DNA of 64,000 nt from Odontesthes bonariensis. Lineage: Eukaryota; Chordata; Actinopteri; Atheriniformes; Atherinopsidae. A model generated the notes under the pieces. That model was not told where the DNA came from. It made no database searches and saw only the letters and a program-made list of their open reading frames with translations. The DNA lies in contig NC_134514.1 of assembly GCF_027942865.1 (NCBI RefSeq), forward strand, positions 17,221,965 to 17,285,964, read 5' to 3'. Shown here piece after piece: positions 59,631 through 64,000 of the stretch (position 1 is the stretch's first letter; the number at the start of each line of letters is the position of its first letter). The position numbers and the translations under genes are program-made.

Positions 59631-61039
59631 TTAAACAGTACAACTACAAGCATTTTCTAATACAACCATCAATCATACAGTACACTGTCACACTTTGGAG
59701 AGTACCTAACAGCTACTGTTTTGCATGTCTTTACAGCTGATCACTATTGTCAAAGTTGTAAATGTCTGTGATTGAGGCTATCTTCTGCATCATGAATTTC
59801 CACAGGTCTGCATTCCCTGAAAACAAGGAAACCACGTAAAAAAAGAACAGTTAAGGAAAGAAAAGTGCAACTGAGATTTGCTCTTACCAACTACTGTTTA
59901 AACCAGCCCCACCATCATAAGGTTCTCTTGATAAAACTTACGCACATTTTGCTATATAAATCAAAGATTTCAGAAAAGAAGATAAAACCGCAGGGCTGGA
60001 TTATACATGTCTTAAAGATCCCACCACAGCACTTAGGTGAACACATGGGAGCTTTTAACAGACTCTGACCCATCCATCTAGTGAAATATACACAACAGAG
60101 AAAGACAGATGAAAAGAAAGAGAATGAAGGAGGAGAAAGTGGGTTATTGTAGGAGTTAATAATTGATGTGTCTGTGTGTGTTATGGTAACAGCAGATTAG
60201 CGTCATTTTTATTTCACATCAGTGACTGCTTGGTCTGCCTCTGATTTATCTACATGTCAATAGATAGTACAGTTTGCGCACACGTGTGTGAGAGAGAAGA
60301 AAAACGAATGGATGTAAAAAAGATGACAGGAGTGTATTTCAGTGTTTGATACTTTCCACTTCCCTGAGTCATTTTGTACTCTGTTCCCAAAAGGGTTATT
60401 TTAGACGGTGTGCACTTCAGAGTCTTTTGTAGATTGCAAATTGTTTGGTTATGTTAATTCCACTGCAGTATATATATTTGTATACATAAAAAATATGAAC
60501 GTGAACACAAGTGCGCTGAATGGTTGAATGCTGGAAATTTGTGACTATTTATCTAAGTACAAACACCAAACATATACACACCTCCAAGCAATAGGTCAGC
60601 AACTAGCTGATTCAAATTGATCTATTCTGCTCGCTGTTGGAGGTGTTCAATCATTGATCAAATGAAGCAATTATAGTGTGAACACTTCACAGCTAAAGCT
60701 ATAGTTTGGTATGAATTTATTTTATGTAGTTAAATTATACGTTTTTAAGTATTGTTGGTGCTAAATTATCTGATTTCTCAGTTATTTTACCTCATTGTTG
60801 ATTGGATTGATGAAATGACTGAAAAAAAATATGTATAATGAAGATACTGTATGTAGATGTTCTGTGAAAGGAGCATTAGAAATCAAGCTTGTCAGTATGT
60901 GTGTGTGATTCCTGCCACTATATGGGCAACAACAATCAATCAATTTTATGGCTGGACAGCTATGTCCAAAGGAGATTTATTAAAACAGACAGGACTAACC
61001 TGGCTCCCCGCCCCACAAAAACCTACACACTAACAAGAC

Positions 61040-61083
61040 TGAGATATCATATGACAGATAATAGTCTGTCATATGATATCTCA
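61040..61083. repeat. Perfect 19-bp inverted repeat with 6-nt loop
   Basis: Arm TGAGATATCATATGACAGA at 61040-61058, loop TAATAG, and exact reverse complement at 61065-61083. No mismatches. Function unknown; it could be a small palindromic element or a hairpin in the dscaml1 pre-mRNA. Confidence 0.9.
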
Positions 61084-61590
61084 TTGCCTTGTTTGGACAA
61101 ATTAGTATTTTTTTCTATTTTTTTTCTTTCTACTGTGCTTACAATCTCATAACTTAGTTAAGGGGAACTAGCTGACGAATGTAGTCATTTTTGCTTGCTT
61201 AGAATAGAAAGAAGAGGCACCGTTAGTAACTTTCACTTTGCTGGGTGCGTCCTTTGTCGGTTTAATTGAAATTTTGTTGAAATCCAATCAACTTTACAAC
61301 TTTACAACTTCAACATCTGCGTCATGCCTTTACCCACATTCCGTATAGAAACGTTAGGCTGTTCCAGATGGCATGTTATCATCATGCATAAAAACCAAAT
61401 GCTCATTTGGGCTTTTAATTGATGATGAATGTAAATGGAAACCCAAAACAGACACTTTGCATCACTCCGTCTATTCAATCGAGAGCAAAAAAAATGCAAA
61501 AAAATAAGTTATTGGTTCATTTCACTTGGATGCTAATAATCAAAATATTAGTAAAAAAAGTTTTAAATGACCATATTAGAGGCATTACAA

Positions 61591-61607
61591 TGTGTGTGTG
61601 TGTGTGT
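61591..61607. repeat. (TG)n microsatellite
   Basis: Short perfect TG tract. Confidence 0.9.
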
Positions 61608-61873
61608 TATCGTATTTCTTCCTATACAGACACATATGCGTGTGTCAGCCAGTGCATTTGCATTCATAAAGTTCACACACACGTATTTTCATGTGAGCCA
61701 GACTGTTGTGCTGTGAGTGCTAAGCGACGTAAGCTGTAATTTCAAAGCCTGCCCTTTTGTTCCAACCTGGGTATTATGCCTTACAGGATAATATGCACTT
61801 GGCGACTGGAACCCTGTATAACACACTGCTACACCCTGTCACAACATGCCAAGAGAGAGAAAGACACACCACA

Positions 61874-61886
61874 GGGGGGGGGGGGG
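61874..61886. repeat. Run of 13 G
   Basis: Homopolymer of G on the plus strand, prone to length error in sequencing. Confidence 0.95.
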
Positions 61887-64000
61887 TTGGAATGTTAAGA
61901 ATGGAGACAAAAAAAGCAATGCTAATGAAAAGGAGCTTGTCAACAGTAGCTGTGAAGGAAAGTTATTCCATTACTTCTCCATTTTATTCCATTCTTCTCT
62001 TCCTTGTTCAGACTTCTTAAATAAATGACAAGGGATTCCTTGACCAATTAACCTATAATGATTAATCTATTATAAGATAAGGGGCAGTATTGTACTGTTT
62101 AAGAGAGTCTATGATGACATACTTAAACTTCTTGTTTATCACCAGGATTTGGTTAAATTATTTAAAAAATGTACTCAGAATGATGTGATTTGAACACTTT
62201 TGGATTACCTAAAAATCAGACACATAGCGTAATGTTAAGGTCAAAAATATTCTTTTGTCTGTAAAAACATCTCAAACCGTATTCAATACGAGTGAATAGC
62301 AGTTTTTTATTGTCTTTCGAGGACTTAAGAGGACTTTCGAGTCCTTTCCATTTTTTTCTCTGTTGATATTTAATTTCTAGTCACCGCCTGCCCTTCTGCT
62401 GTCTGAGGAGATGAGACACACCTAAAACAGAGGAGAGAGTGAGGGCAGCAATGGAAGGAGGCAGTGGTGTAGCGGAAGGGTCTGGCCCTACAGGGAGGAG
62501 GACGGCAGATGGAGATTGATGGAGGGAGAGATAGGGAGATAAAGAGAAACATGCCGTTGGGAGTGACAGAGAAGGGAGTGAGAGTGATGAGGGGCCTACA
62601 GGCCTGAGAGCCATACATGAGTAAAAACAATTCTACGTCTTTCTCCATCTCTCTCCTTTGCAAGCCTCTCCTCGTGGGAGAGGAGATCAATTCTCGTCTA
62701 GTCTGCCTACGCCTCCAGGAGTTTGTTGTTATTGTTGAGTGTGTGTTTGTATGTGTTTCTGTTTTTATTCCTTTCATTTTTTATATATATTTTTTTGCTG
62801 TAGGAAGCTGGATGAGAATTTTGAGCTCTATCCCACACCCATGGGAGGCTCACAATCCCCTTACTTCCCTCTTGTTTCTCGACCTTTTTCTCCCCTTCTT
62901 TAGCCTTTTTTCTGTCTGCATGACATCTATCCCCCTTTTGTAATGTCTCCCACTCTGGTCTCCCTTCTGCCCTCTGCCCCTTTCCATCTCTGCCTTTTTC
63001 CACTTAGTCCGTGCTCTTCTTCTTGCTCTTTCAGGGGGGTCTGTAAGTAATAGAATCAGTTCAGCTGATCAGCCTGAGGTAGGAAGTCAAGCCAAATACA
63101 GAATCTGCTGCAGGATTTTTTTTGTGAGTGTATGTGTATGTATGCCTGAATTCCACAGACACACACATGCAAATAATGAGATGGAGAGACAGGAAGGGAG
63201 GGAGAGACTCGGTGAAAAAAGGATTAGGGAGCCCTGGAGCATCACTTGTCTTCCACAAAGTTCCCCCAGAGAGGGGACACCTCACTTCCTAGTGATGGAG
63301 AGGAAGGGGAGAGGAGTTGGAGGGGTGAAGCTATGTAGGAGAGGTGGAACTAAATAGGTCTCAGACATGTATGGCTACTATTTTCAACAAATTAATGTCA
63401 AATAGATGGGGGAGGAACAGCAACTTGAGATCTCATAAAGAGGAAAAATTCTAATGCTATTAGGAGAGATGTTGTCACAAGCAAGGCTGCAATGAGAAGA
63501 TAAACAGATCAGACAGGAAATGAAAAAAAGATACATATTTTGAGATGTTGAGTAGACCACAGAGTTAAAGGAAAGATGAAAATAGATTAAACAGATAGTG
63601 AAAGCAGAGAGAAACAGAGCAGGAAAGGAAATGGCGTAAGTAAGGGGGTTTGTTCTCGGTGCTGCCATGCAAATGAAAGCGGTGCTGCAGCAATGCTAAC
63701 TAACAGCAATTCACACTGTTGGACTCATCACTTATTAATGCTCCACGGCTCCCCCTCCCTCCCATCTCTTTCTCTTTACCCATTCGCCTCTCCCTTGCTC
63801 TCGCCAGGATCTCTCTTTTTTGTTCGCTCTCTCGCTCACTGTTGCTAGGGCCCGGGCACTCACGTGACAACAGCTGGGTAGGGGGCGCTGCGGTGGCACA
63901 CAACGACATGAGCAAGTGTGCATTTCCTGTGTGCCTTGTGTGCATGCGTGTGTGTGTGAGACAGAGTACCCTTCATTAGAGGTAAAAAAGGAATCAGCCA

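Larger units (their letters stand above)
58711..64000 (-). other. dscaml1 intron, open at the right edge
   Basis: At least 5.3 kb upstream of the Ig2 exon with no further dscaml1 exon. It holds a TTAA-flanked element (59031-59630), a perfect hairpin (61040-61083), a GT tract (61591-61607) and a run of 13 G (61874-61886). The last 1.5 kb is rich in CT/GA simple sequence. Confidence 0.6.

Noticed and set aside
59729..59816. Minus-strand exon-like segment after a TTTTCAG acceptor, open to a TAA
   Set aside because: It reads as a short terminal exon but has no resemblance to dscaml1 Ig1/Ig2 sequence, no donor logic and no poly(A) signal; it would truncate the receptor.
62370..62777. 135-codon minus-strand frame near the right end
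   Set aside because: Composed of CT-rich simple sequence (Ser/Pro/Leu), no splice context and no homology.

Overview
The window looks like a piece of a teleost fish chromosome. Genes are split by GT-AG introns, the introns are full of fish-type interspersed repeats and microsatellites, one gene belongs to the fish-expanded very large interferon-inducible GTPase (VLIG/GVIN) family, and the largest gene is a vertebrate DSCAM-family receptor squeezed into about 35 kb. Identifications rest on reading translated exons and on remembered family sequences; no database search was run.

Layout. (1) 1-1030: C-terminal exon of an IS630/Tc1-like DDE transposase, with a foreign 135-bp repeat inserted in frame. 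(2) 3.6-11.5 kb, minus strand: a GVIN-like gene with a last exon, one giant exon of 4.8 kb, a predicted small start-codon exon and a predicted non-coding first exon preceded by a TATA box, with an interferon-response-like motif further upstream. Its G domain keeps the switch-like region but has lost the P-loop. (3) 12.6-13.6 kb: a 444-bp DNA-transposon-like element with perfect 9-bp target duplications, and a retroposon tail. (4) 14.8-17.7 kb, plus strand: a four-exon gene for a small protein ending in an IQ (calmodulin-binding) motif of PCP4/neurogranin type. (5) 17.8-24.1 kb: a decayed Tc1-like element, then AT-rich sequence that probably includes a long 3' UTR. (6) 24.1-58.7 kb, minus strand: 32 consecutive exons of dscaml1, from the second half of Ig2 to the stop codon, with consistent phase throughout. 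Signal peptide, Ig1 and the first half of Ig2 lie beyond the right edge. (7) 58.7-64 kb: one large dscaml1 intron with a TTAA-flanked inverted-repeat element and a perfect 19-bp hairpin.

The genes do not form an operon or shared pathway. The most interesting arrangement is the IQ gene lying tail-to-tail with dscaml1. This mirrors PCP4 next to DSCAM on human chromosome 21 and suggests an old paralogous pair. The receptor is a neuronal homophilic adhesion molecule with a PDZ ligand at its C-terminus. The GVIN-like protein is an innate-immunity-family protein that may be a pseudo-GTPase.
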